Shown in pieces: positions 1-6,618 of a DNA stretch of 7,401 bases (the first letter of the stretch is position 1; each line of letters opens with the position of its first letter). The notes beneath the pieces were generated by a model. It worked only from the letters and a program-made list of their open reading frames with translations. It was not told where the DNA came from and ran no database searches. Source of the DNA: Defluviicoccus sp. (GTDB lineage: Bacteria > Pseudomonadota > Alphaproteobacteria > Rhodospirillales > Defluviicoccaceae). The position numbers and the translations under genes were made by a program. The stretch covers positions 1,056,318 to 1,063,718 of the forward strand of contig CP058705.1 of assembly GCA_013414705.1 (NCBI GenBank), read 5' to 3'.

Positions 1-1
1 A

Positions 2-738
2 CACCCAGACAAACGTGCCAACGACGACATAGGGCGCAATCAGCTTCACGCCGCGCAGGTTGAGGGTGAGCAGAACCAGCAGGCCGGCGCCAGCCAGGCT
101 CAGCGACAGCAACGACAGGTGAGACGTGTAGAACAGTGCGATGATCACGATCGCGCCCAGATCGTCGAAGATCGCGATCGCCGTCAGCAGCACCTTCAAT
201 GACAGCGGCGCGCGGCTGCCCAGCAGCGCGAGCACGCCCAGCGAAAACGCGATGTCGGTGGCCGACGGGATGGCCCAGCCGTTCAGGTTCAGCCCGTTCT
301 GCATGTTGAGTGCTGCGTAGATGGCCGCCGGCACCGCCATGCCGCCCAGTGCCGCGATCGCTGGCAGGATCGCGCGCCGCAGCGACGACAGCTCGCCCTG
401 CTTCAGCTCACGCTTGATCTCCAGGCCGACCACCAGGAAAAAGACGGCCATCAACCCGTCGTTGATCCACAGCGTGAACGGTTTTTCGATCGCGAAGTCT
501 CCGACGCGCACCTCGGCGGTCGTTCCCAGCAGCGCCCCGTAGACGTGATCGAGCGGCGAGTTGGCGACGATCAGCGCCAGGGCCGAGGCCAGCACCAGCA
601 GGATGCCACCCGCTGCTTCCATCTGAAAAATTGGCGTAGCGCAGCGATCGGCGACACGGTCACGACGGTTGCGGTCTCCCCGACGGTTACCATCTCCCCG
701 GTCGGACGCGGGGCGTTGTTTCCCTGTTGCGCGTTCAT
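2..738 (-). CDS. nhaA: Na+/H+ antiporter NhaA, C-terminally cut by window edge, one apparent frameshift
   Basis: NhaA is an inner-membrane antiporter that expels Na+ (or Li+) in exchange for protons. The minus-strand translation shows family landmarks: an AAGGILL segment starting the first helix, LWINDGLMAVFFLVVGLEIKR, PSATDIAFSLG with the conserved Asp, and AIFDDLGAIVIIALFYTS with the Asp-Asp pair known to bind Na+/H+ in the family. The protein runs off the left edge, so the C-terminal helices are not seen. The first roughly 37 residues (ATG at 736-738, ending LRQFF) are in one frame and the rest, from MEAAGG at 622, in another. The break is at a run of five A at 626-630; six would give LRQFFQMEAAGG without interruption. 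No convincing Shine-Dalgarno precedes 738 and the frame stays open into the insertion-sequence debris upstream, so the start is uncertain. Family assignment is very secure; whether the gene is intact is not. Confidence 0.9.
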
Positions 739-773
739 GGTGACGTCAGCGCAGTGCGCATGGCAAGCGCTTT

Positions 774-1285
774 CAGGGGTTGGCCCAGGGCTATCGCATT
801 TGGCCGAGGATGGATCTGGCGAAGTCGTTGGACCATCCGGAGCGTTTGCGTTTTCGGCGGATGGAGATGCCGGGTCGGGCTCGTTGCAGGACGTTGAGGG
901 TGAGTTTGCGCAGTATCGCGAGGTTTTCCGGTCCGTGGTCCTTGCGGTTGCGGGCCCGGTCCTCGTCGAAGACGACGTCGAGCAGCCAGTGGAGGCCGTT
1001 CTCGATCGACCAGTGTGCACGCGCGGCCTGCAGGTAGGCGGAGGCTTCGAGCGGCCGCGAGCTCACGTGGTCGTGGCGCGTCGTGGTGCGCTTGCCGCGG
1101 CACTCGACCGTGCTCTCGATCACGCCGAGACAGGCGCGTTGCGGCAGCAGCACCGGCTCGGCGCTCGGCGTCGGTGGTGACGGTGGTCGAGAGGCCAGCC
1201 AGGGTCTCGGCATCGGCGAAGTAGGCTGATCACGAAGCGGGTCGAGGAGGCGAAGGCGGTGACCACGGCCAGCGGTTTGCCGCGG
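774..1285 (-). mobile_element. ISAs1-family insertion sequence remnant
   Basis: This is the 3' portion of an ISAs1-family element, with the transposase C-terminus pointing towards nhaA. The outer end is placed near the plus-strand CAGGGG at 774 or CAGGGCTATCGC at 786, because ISAs1-family ends usually begin CAGGG; no partner repeat survives. The inner end is placed near 1285, where IS66 transposase similarity stops and a segment reading LAVVTAFASSTRFVIS, like the middle of ISAs1 transposases, begins. Both ends are estimates. The element is far too short to be active. Confidence 0.6.
791..1285 (-). pseudogene. ISAs1-family transposase, truncated and internally deleted
   Basis: The C-terminal block, from about 1140 down to the TAG at 791-793, is a clear ISAs1 transposase tail: GVIESTVECRGK, then HWSIENGLHWLLDVVFDED (carrying the conserved W-x-IEN-x-LHW-x-LDV-x-F-x-ED signature), then RKDHGPENLAILRKLTLNVL and an RRKRKRSGW basic end. 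Upstream, similarity is scattered over other frames: YFADAETLAGLSTTVTTDAE around 1165-1225 and LAVVTAFASSTRFVIS around 1231-1280 both resemble more N-terminal ISAs1 segments. The intervening catalytic region is missing. The gene is therefore a relic with at least one internal deletion and frame changes. The C-terminal call is firm; the two upstream segments are weaker pattern matches. Confidence 0.75.
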
Positions 1286-1841
1286 GCGATCGGATAAAAC
1301 GGCGCCGGCGGCTGGGTGATCCGCTCGCACGACCGGCAGCTGAATTTTTCGCGGACGGTCTGGATCACCTTCCACTGGCGGGGATCACCTCGAGCGTCTC
1401 GGTGACGTCTTCGCCCAGTTTGTGCAGCTTGCCGCCGCAGCAGGGACAGGCCGGCGGCGCCGGGATAACAACGCGCTCGCGCGGTAGGTGTGCCGGCAAC
1501 GGGGCCCGCACCGGCTTGCGTCGGGAAAAGCTCTTGACCGTGCTCTCGTCGGCCGCGGCGACAGGGGCATCCTCAGCGGCCGTTGCCTCCAACTCCTCCA
1601 GCTGCAACTCCAGCTGGTCGAGCAGCTTGCGGCTGCGCTCGGCCGATGCCCCAAACCGCTCGCGCTTCAGCTTGATGCTTCGCATCCCCTTCGGGCAGGC
1701 GATCATGAGTTTCAGATGCGCCACCATCGCCTCCGCGCCCGACGCCCACGCCTCTGCCTCCAGACGGGCCGAGCGCTCGGCCAAGAGCGCCGCTTTCAGC
1801 GTTGCGAGGTCATCGGGAACGGTGGCAGGCGGCAAACTCAT
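1286..1841 (-). pseudogene. tnpC: IS66 transposase TnpC, N-terminal part only, one homopolymer frameshift
   Basis: The ATG at 1839-1841 opens a typical IS66 TnpC N-terminus: MSLPPATVPDDLATLK, a helical leader rich in Ala, Glu and Leu that probably forms a coiled coil, RERFGASAERS, a run of LDQLELQLEELE, and the linker LPAHLPRERVVIPAP. Next comes the zinc-binding domain with CPCCGGKLHKLGEDVTETLEVIP. The frame then stops, and continues in another frame as QWKVIQTVREKFSCRSCERITQPPAP, supplying the second Cys pair (CRSC). The join is a run of four G at 1380-1383; five would read EVIPRQWKVIQ through. Full-length TnpC is usually around 500 residues. Only about 185 remain here and the DDE catalytic domain is absent, so the gene is a relic whatever the cause of the frameshift. 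A segment CPKGMRSI sits between MIA and KLKRERFG and looks like an insertion relative to the usual family pattern. Confidence 0.85.
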
Positions 1842-1910
1842 GGCCGCATTGAATCATCGATCCGGCCCGTTTGACTCGTAAAATCGGCGTCACGGTGTGC
1901 CGCCGGCGTT

Positions 1911-2239
1911 TCAGCCGGCCCGTTGCGGATGGTAGGTGTGCTGCGGGTTGCGCCAGTCAATCCCATCAAGAAAATAGGAAAGCTGCGCTGGCGTGATCGA
2001 CACAATACCGTCAGTGGGGACGGCCAGATGAACCGCCCCCGTTCCAATCGCTTGGCATAGAGTGACATCCCCAGCCCGTCGTGCCAGAGAATCTTGATCA
2101 GGTCACCACGCCGGCCGCGGAAGACATAGAGATCGCCAGCGTGCGGATCGCGCCGCAGCGTCTCTTGAACCTGCAGCGCCAAGCCATTCATGCCGCGGCG
2201 CATGTCCGTCCGGCCCACCGCCAGCCACACCCGCACCCC
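1911..2239 (-). pseudogene. tnpB: IS66 accessory protein TnpB, 5'-truncated, one homopolymer frameshift
   Basis: TnpB is a small accessory protein of IS66 elements with no known enzymatic role. The visible sequence begins GVRVWLAVGRTDMRRGMNGLALQVQ and continues through LYVFRGRRGDLIKILWHDGLGM and AKRLERGRFIWPS, all hallmark TnpB blocks. After WPS the frame shifts; the adjoining frame gives TDGIVSITPAQLSYFLDGIDW and ends with TGA at 1911-1913. The break is a run of four G at 2016-2019; five would restore the reading as WPSPTDGIVS. The first few TnpB residues are missing because an internal deletion joins this gene to the tnpA remnant near 2239. A 69-base gap separates its stop from the tnpC ATG. 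Confidence 0.85.
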
Positions 2240-2357
2240 GCGCCACATCAGCCACAACAGCCCCGGGCGCAAACGCCGCCGCAACCATCGCCCGCTTTTG
2301 CTCAAGGCTGAACCGTCGCCGACGTTCAGGGGCGGTGAAAACATAAACCTGCGCCAT
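2238..2357 (-). pseudogene. tnpA: IS66 TnpA (helix-turn-helix protein), C-terminally deleted
   Basis: Starting at the ATG 2355-2357, the translation is MAQVYVFTAPERRRRFSLEQ followed by KRAMVAAAFAPGAVVADVAR, the first part of the helix-turn-helix domain of IS66 OrfA/TnpA. The expected recognition helix (usually followed by a YRWR motif) is missing. At about 2238 the DNA passes directly into TnpB coding sequence in a different frame. TnpA proteins are usually well over 100 residues and only about 40 remain. Upstream in-frame ATG codons up to 2423 give a leader that does not look like TnpA. Confidence 0.7.
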
Positions 2358-2419
2358 AAGCTTCGTCTCTTGCACCGATGCAAACACCGACCTCTGCACT
2401 ACGGCTCCATCAGGCCACA

Positions 2420-2737
2420 TCACACAGGCCCAAAGAAGACGGCCCCCGCCGGATGGTTACTGGCCACCGCGGTGGTGATCGATTGGTCCTCGGCCAGCGC
2501 CTTGAGGATCCGGCGCCAGTGACCCCGGCGGGACCAGCGGTTGAAACGGTTGTCGACCGTTGTCGGAGGACCGTAGTCCGGCGGACAATCCCGCCAGCGG
2601 CACCCGCTCTTCAGAACAGGGATGATCCCGCTGATAATGCGGCGATCATCCACCCGCCGTGCTCCCGGCTGGTTCTTCGGCAGATGCGGCTCGATCGCCG
2701 CCCATGCATCGTCGTCCAGCCCGAACAAGTTCGCCAC
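2420..2737 (-). pseudogene. IS5-family transposase, N-terminal half (OrfA-like)
   Basis: The reading frame encodes ANLFGLDDDAWAAIEPHLPK, QPGARRVDDRRIISGII, SGCRWRDCPPDYGP and NRFNRWSRRGHWRRILKALA, the standard N-terminal domain of IS5-group transposases common in alphaproteobacteria. A GTG at 2735-2737 is the preferred start: GGAGG lies at 2743-2747, five bases upstream, and the protein then begins M-ANLFGL as family members do. Upstream TTG and GTG codons are also open. After about residue 85 the family pattern is lost; the last 14 or so residues (SNHPAGAVFFGPV) appear to come from inserted IS66 DNA, ending at TGA 2420-2422. The catalytic DDE half is absent, so this is a relic. Confidence 0.85.
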
Positions 2738-2760
2738 ATCCACCTCCAAGGCTCAAATAC
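2461..2760 (-). mobile_element. IS5-family insertion sequence remnant, cut by IS66
   Basis: This is the 5' part of an IS5-family element. Its transposase begins near 2737 and IS5 similarity ends at about 2461, where the proposed IS66 tip starts. The simplest history is that IS66 inserted into the IS5 transposase gene and the distal half was later lost. I could not recognise the IS5 terminal repeat upstream, so the end at 2760 is approximate. Confidence 0.55.
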
Positions 2761-2892
2761 CGCCTTGGAATCACGTTCATAACAATATTTCAATATGTTA
2801 ATCAGGTTCAGATACTAGTAACGCCGCTTGTTGCAGGCGGTGCCGCGTCACGCGCGTTCATTGCAGACAAACAAGAATTTCCCCACACCTTA
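2761..2892. other. Short spacer holding the composition boundary between IS debris and glycan genes
   Basis: No gene is seen here. The sequence is mixed: AT-rich around 2785-2815, GC-rich around 2820-2860 (with a small imperfect CCGC/GCGG inverted pair), then AT-rich from 2865 into the sulfotransferase 3' end. It may contain the IS5 end and the original insertion-site flank, but I could not identify either with confidence. Confidence 0.4.
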
Positions 2893-3924
2893 TTAAATTA
2901 ATTGTTCACCGAATATGCTACATCTGCCTGTTGTTTTAAGACGTTTGATAATATGATCATATAGCTTAGCATCTTCTTCGTATAAAGACCACACACGCTC
3001 TTTTTGTTTATCAGAAAGAGTTTCATAAACCAATATATCTCTTGCTTTATTTTTTTGCGTAAAATCAACAATGCTCCATGATTCTTTTAACCAGTTATTA
3101 TATGTACGCACATCTGTAACTTCTATATTAGATATCGCCATAAACTCTATTGATGACTTAAAATTGCCATTTCCTAAGTAACGACACATGACATTTTTTT
3201 GTTATGTCATCACTAAATAACACTTTATCTGCCAGCCTGCACTGTTCTTCAAATGTCATATCTTCAGAAACCGTTGTAATACCTAACATCTTTGCCCATG
3301 ACGCAGTGTCAGCTGCGGCACATGTTGGGTCTACCATAAAACGGCTCACAACATAATTTACTAAAGAAATTACTCGTTTATATGGATCGCGAATGATAGT
3401 AAACATCTTATCTTCAAATCGTATAAGCTTTTCGCGGATAAACCATTGCAGCTCAATATGACCACCAACAAGAATATCTTTTTCCGACTTAACTTTTGAT
3501 GCAAAACCACTAAGGTTTCTGACTAGCTCTTCTACGGGGATACTGTGTTTCATACTCTCATGCAGCCATGGATAGCGGATCTTTAGGTGCGCCATTAAAT
3601 CTGTGCCTGCGCATTTAGGAACATGAACAAACAATATTCTTCTTTTTCTGGATAGGCCCGAAGCACTCTAGGTATTACATTAGTCTTAAACTCGACGCCA
3701 AAGCGCAGCACCTGCGTGTTTTGCAGGCGAATACGTTTTGGCATAGATAATGTCTTTGTTGATTCCGGCAATCTTCCTAAAATTGCACTATAGATCTGTC
3801 TTGGCTTGACACCTGACCAATTCATGCGATTGAAAAGATCCTCAATCCTCTCTTCTTCTTTCAGTGTAGATAGTAGATCCATGAATTCACGGAAGCAAAC
3901 TGGCACTCTAGCAGGATACTCCAT
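2893..3924 (-). CDS. PAPS-dependent sulfotransferase, two compensating homopolymer frameshifts
   Basis: Three overlapping frames form one protein of about 343 residues. Residues about 98-108 read LFVHVPKCAGT, the 5'-phosphosulfate-binding loop of sulfotransferases. Residues about 179-187 read RDPYKRVIS, the 3'-phosphate-binding motif with its Arg and Ser. A GGH lies between them (about 154-156) and NVMCRYLG further on resembles the family's later helix. Members transfer sulfate from PAPS to sugar hydroxyls, which fits the neighbouring glycan genes. The frame breaks lie at five T in 3643-3647 (six gives PEKRRILFVHVP) and seven T in 3194-3200 (six gives DDITKNVMCRYLG). The ATG at 3924 is chosen because GGAG precedes it by seven bases; the upstream ATG at 3942 has no such site. 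The N-terminal 85 residues match nothing I recognise. The exact sulfotransferase subfamily and acceptor are unknown. An 84-base spacer separates this start from the upstream gene's stop. Confidence 0.8.
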
Positions 3925-3931
3925 AAATATA

Positions 3932-3935
3932 CTCC
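3932..3935 (-). promoter_or_regulatory. Ribosome binding site for the sulfotransferase
   Basis: GGAG on the minus strand, seven bases before ATG 3922-3924. It decides between this start and the ATG at 3940-3942, which lacks a site. Confidence 0.55.
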
Positions 3936-4008
3936 GTATCATCTAAACGCCAATTACATAGTTATAAGCGTTTCGCGATTCTTACACTCGCTTCAATGGT
4001 CTACCCTT

Positions 4009-5127
4009 CTAGGGTTGGTTGAGAACATTAGTCGCATCGTTGATCAAGCGGGTATGCGTGAAAGCATTCGGATCGTCCTCAGGAAGATTGAGCGGAATGC
4101 TCTTCTGGCCACAATATGGCGGGTCTTCGGGCGTGCACGAAATGGACCGACACTGCTCGTCTGCCGTTCCGCAACTGACGGATGAGCGCTTGATCCAACT
4201 CTGAAAAATTACCTGATCTGGTTGGCCAATCGCCGCCTTTACCCGGCGCACCAAGTTCATTGTGTGGTCGTAATAGGCTCGGTCGGAGTTGAGCGGACCG
4301 TATCCACTCCAGAAGATAATTCCGAAGGGGATACCTTCACTGCGATAAAACGTCTTGAGTGCTCTTAGATCCGCGGAGAGGTCAATTTCCGGATGCACGT
4401 CCACATAATGGACGTTTATATCAAGATGGAAAAATTTGGTTTGAATCCAGCTTGCATAAGTTCCTTCGTCCATTGTGTGAGCTCATTGACCGAAAAATAG
4501 GATAAGGTTCGATATAACCTACTTTGGGAACTTCCCCACGGTTTTCGAAATTTTCGGAATCAGTTACTATCCTAACGTATGATGCGACTCGTAATGCTGT
4601 CTCTTTTATTGATAATTTACATGCCTTGATTCCGCTTAATAGAGACTCATCGATGGCAATCAAATCTATTGATCCGCCAACTGCCCTAACATTAGCAATC
4701 TGATTAAGCGAAATCTTGGCGGCCTTTAATCCCGTACAATCCCATTCCTTTACCGCACCTTGCTCGCTAGCAAATTGAATACCCCATTCATGTAGTTTCT
4801 GAAATGCATTCACCCTGGCCAAATCTGTAAGCGAAATACCTTCCGCAATGCTATTCGTTCTTAAACCCGCAGAACCAACTTTAAACACTGCTATTTTGGA
4901 TCGCGTGCGCTGCCAGTCGTCTGGTTGATCAAAAGAGTAAGTAAGTCTGGTGATGCTATTGAAGGATGATATAATATTTTTATTTCCGCCGCCTCAGAGA
5001 CGTTTAATATGCGCAAATATATTATGACTGCGATAACGACATTTATAGAGTACCAAGTGCAAACAAGACTATTAGCATTATTTGTGCGCACTAAAAGCGG
5101 CTTCATATGCATTATATAACTGTACAT
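4009..5127 (-). CDS. Putative exported TIM-barrel-like protein of unrecognised family, three homopolymer frameshifts
   Basis: Four reading-frame pieces join into about 373 residues if one base is restored at each of 4977-4981 (five T), 4493-4497 (five A) and 4430-4434 (five A). The joins then read SEAAEIKNIISSFNSITRL, EPYPIFSVNELTQWTKEL and QAGFKPNFFHLDINVHYVDV, all continuous. Residues about 24-44 are a hydrophobic stretch after a basic N-terminus, so a signal peptide or anchor is likely. The body alternates helices with strand-like segments (KIAVFKVGSAGL, IDLIAIDESLLSG, VGYIEPYPIF, FFHLDINVHYVDV, GIPFGIIFWSGYG, QVIFQSWI), which suggests a (beta/alpha) barrel as in many glycoside hydrolases. 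That is inference; I recognise no family or catalytic pair. Four Cys near the C-terminus (about 320, 327, 332, 340) fit disulfides in an exported protein. AAGG at 5136-5139 lies eight bases before the ATG at 5127. Its position suggests glycan trimming or modification. Confidence 0.6.
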
Positions 5128-5181
5128 TGCATGTACCTTGATTGCTTCATTATTTAATCAACCTGAGAGCAGATATAATCG

Positions 5182-5201
5182 TAAAAATTATCGAATTTTT
5201 A
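5182..5201 (-). terminator. AT-only hairpin after the pyruvyl transferase gene
   Basis: A perfect 8-bp inverted repeat (TAAAAATT / AATTTTTA) with a four-base loop starts 16 bases beyond the pyruvyl transferase stop. The 3' arm contains five T on the minus strand. The stem has no G or C, so it would be a weak terminator at best; it may be chance in AT-rich DNA. Confidence 0.25.
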
Positions 5202-5217
5202 GAAACATCAGCGTAGC

Positions 5218-6156
5218 TTATTGCCGAAAAAGCATCTCAGATGCGTGATCTTCTATAAATGATGCAATCTTTATCTGGGTTGACCCAATTGCAAGCGTTG
5301 GAATCTTGGCCAACTTGCCAAAAATGAGGCCATGATAACGAGACGAAATAACTCCATCCAACTGCTTATATTTTGATAAAACCGAACGCGGCTCCCCATC
5401 AAACGGCTCAATAATTAGCATATCATCATTAATCGCATTATGAGTTCTGCTTAACGACCACAGCATATGCCCAGTCACACAATCATTATTGCTGGGATTG
5501 AAGTACGATCGACTGTGCGGAATATGAATAAATCTCACAGGGTTGGCGCAACTTCTATTTATTCTTTGGTGAATAAGATCTGAAAATATATTAAGCTCCT
5601 GCTTATCTATCGAGGCAGTTACAATTCCGATAGTTAATATCTCATGTTGCTTTCTCTTACGTCTTGGCATCGCTTCTACGTCGTTATCGAGATTAAAAGC
5701 AAAATCAAATTCAACGCTAAACGTCTCAGCCATAATGCGATTCATGATGCGCTGCGATGCCGTACTTCGAACACTCGCGCGCCTCGCGAGCCTAAAGAGA
5801 TCTGCGATCTCTTTTTCATACTCCGGTGCGGCCGCCTCACATCCTAGTCGCAAAATATCAACTGTTGCTCCTGCTGCTCTCGCCTTCTTGGCTAAATTTG
5901 TCATGATTATTACAGTAGTACGGTCGTACAATAGACCGCCACCACCAATTATGAGGTAATCATTTTCTTTGAAAGAAATACGCCCATCAAGCAATTGACC
6001 CGGTAAATACCCAATACCATTACGCACCTTGTTGTGGTATATTTGAATGCATTCAGGGTATATTTTTCTAATTCCTTCGAGAATTGCTTCGTCTCCAACA
6101 TTATTTGAGCCAAAAGCTCCATATGCAAAGATTCTGCTATTTGAATTCGACGCCAA
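5218..6156 (-). CDS. Polysaccharide pyruvyl transferase family protein
   Basis: Members of this family (PF04230, including CsaB-type enzymes) transfer pyruvate from phosphoenolpyruvate to sugars, making an acidic ketal on exopolysaccharides or cell-wall glycans. Visible marks are GAFGSNNVGDEAILEGI at residues 13-29, IIGGGGLLYD at about 69-78 and SRYHGLIFG at 272-280, the signature C-terminal motif. The single open frame of 312 residues is slightly short for the family but keeps both conserved ends. The start is a TTG at 6154-6156: AAGGAAG at 6164-6170 sits at good distance and an in-frame stop lies a short way upstream, with no ATG between. Unlike its neighbours this gene shows no frame break. 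It lies 90 bases upstream of the exported-protein gene, same strand, so co-transcription is plausible. The acceptor sugar cannot be told. Confidence 0.88.
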   Translation of the reverse strand: MASNSNSRIFAYGAFGSNNVGDEAILEGIRKIYPECIQIYHNKVRNGIGYLPGQLLDGRISFKENDYLIIGGGGLLYDRTTVIIMTNLAKKARAAGATVDILRLGCEAAAPEYEKEIADLFRLARRASVRSTASQRIMNRIMAETFSVEFDFAFNLDNDVEAMPRRKRKQHEILTIGIVTASIDKQELNIFSDLIHQRINRSCANPVRFIHIPHSRSYFNPSNNDCVTGHMLWSLSRTHNAINDDMLIIEPFDGEPRSVLSKYKQLDGVISSRYHGLIFGKLAKIPTLAIGSTQIKIASFIEDHASEMLFRQ

Positions 6157-6163
6157 TGTATCA

Positions 6164-6170
6164 CTTCCTT
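6164..6170 (-). promoter_or_regulatory. Ribosome binding site for the TTG-started pyruvyl transferase gene
   Basis: AAGGAAG on the minus strand, seven bases before the TTG at 6154-6156. It supports use of a rare TTG start here; no in-frame ATG or GTG is available between the upstream stop and the conserved N-terminus. Confidence 0.6.
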
Positions 6171-6616
6171 CTTGAAAGCCGATATAAAGATATTACCAAA
6201 ACAATGATGATATTTTGTTACATTCAAATTCTATAATTATTTCTGAATACTTTGAATATGATATTTTTTAAATAATGAATAGTCATGTACACATTACAAT
6301 GTTTCTAGATATGCAGCAATCTCTCAAAATATATATTGGCAGAACTGCATTTCAGCGTTACATTAAAAATTTATTTTCCGCATCATGTGCTTATCTAGCA
6401 TAATAGCGTATAATATTTATTCCATAACTCTAGTTTTTAACATTAAACACTTGCATTTTTCTTTTAAAAATGATTAAGACATAAATATGTATAATATTTA
6501 GTATTTTATTGTTGCCATTTATTAATAATTTTACTAAAATAAACTACAGTAAAAGTTTTTAATATTTTATATCTTAACCGGCAGAACGATTTCCTGAGTT
6601 ACAGATCTCGTAATCG
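6171..6616. other. Very AT-rich intergenic region
   Basis: About 446 bases without a gene, between the methyltransferase stop and the pyruvyl transferase ribosome binding site. It is among the most AT-rich DNA of the window. TATAAT occurs on the plus strand at 6232-6237, 6409-6414 and 6490-6495, but I found no well-spaced -35 partner and such hexamers are expected by chance in this composition. A minus-strand promoter for the downstream three genes presumably lies here; I cannot place it. A coding frame at 5949-6227 overlaps the pyruvyl transferase gene out of frame and is a shadow. Confidence 0.5.
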
Positions 6617-6618
6617 TT
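6585..6618 (-). repeat. Inverted repeat overlapping the methyltransferase stop
   Basis: AACGATT at 6585-6591 and AATCGTT at 6612-6618 form a 7-bp inverted repeat with a 20-base loop across the end of the methyltransferase gene. There is no T-run directly after it on the minus strand, so a terminator role is doubtful; a short self-complementary AAAAGTTTT lies about 25 bases further on. Confidence 0.25.

Larger units (their letters stand above)
1286..2460 (-). mobile_element. IS66-family insertion sequence remnant (tnpA-tnpB-tnpC)
   Basis: The three-gene order of an IS66 element is preserved on the minus strand: tnpA start at 2357, tnpB, then tnpC from 1841. The upstream end is proposed at 2460, where the minus strand reads GTAACC. 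IS66-family ends commonly begin GTAA, and this is exactly where IS5 transposase similarity stops. The downstream end is lost: tnpC breaks off near 1285 against ISAs1 sequence. An internal deletion fuses tnpA to tnpB near 2238. The element cannot transpose by itself. Confidence 0.7.

Noticed and set aside
620..640. Programmed -1 ribosomal frameshifting at the nhaA break
   Set aside because: The minus strand reads CAA TTT TTC, which is not a full X XXY YYZ slippery heptamer, NhaA is not known to use frameshifting, and the same kind of break recurs in unrelated genes.
545..1881. Long plus-strand open frames (545-1180, 1402-1881 and others)
   Set aside because: They lie antisense to nhaA and the transposase relics, have low-complexity Arg/Ala/Ser-rich translations typical of shadows in GC-rich DNA, and show no family motif.
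3960..4000. Possible terminator between the exported-protein and sulfotransferase genes
   Set aside because: Only short competing inverted pairs (AAGCG/CGCTT, GCGA/TCGC) with large loops and no T-run; not convincing.
4019..4204. Plus-strand 61-residue frame
   Set aside because: Antisense to the Cys-rich end of the exported-protein gene, with no ribosome binding site or motif.
3194..4981. Phase variation by homopolymer slippage in the glycan genes
   Set aside because: Runs of 5-7 are short for phase-variable tracts, three occur in one gene, and identical one-base errors also hit dead transposase genes, which favours sequencing error. Not fully excluded.
5949..6227. Minus-strand frame of 92 residues overlapping the start of the pyruvyl transferase gene
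   Set aside because: Out-of-frame shadow of the pyruvyl transferase N-terminus; its translation has no recognisable pattern while the other frame carries GSNNVGDEAI.
6409..6495. TATAAT hexamers as promoters
   Set aside because: They are on the plus strand with no plus-strand gene downstream, lack a -35 partner at 16-18 bases, and are expected by chance in this AT content.
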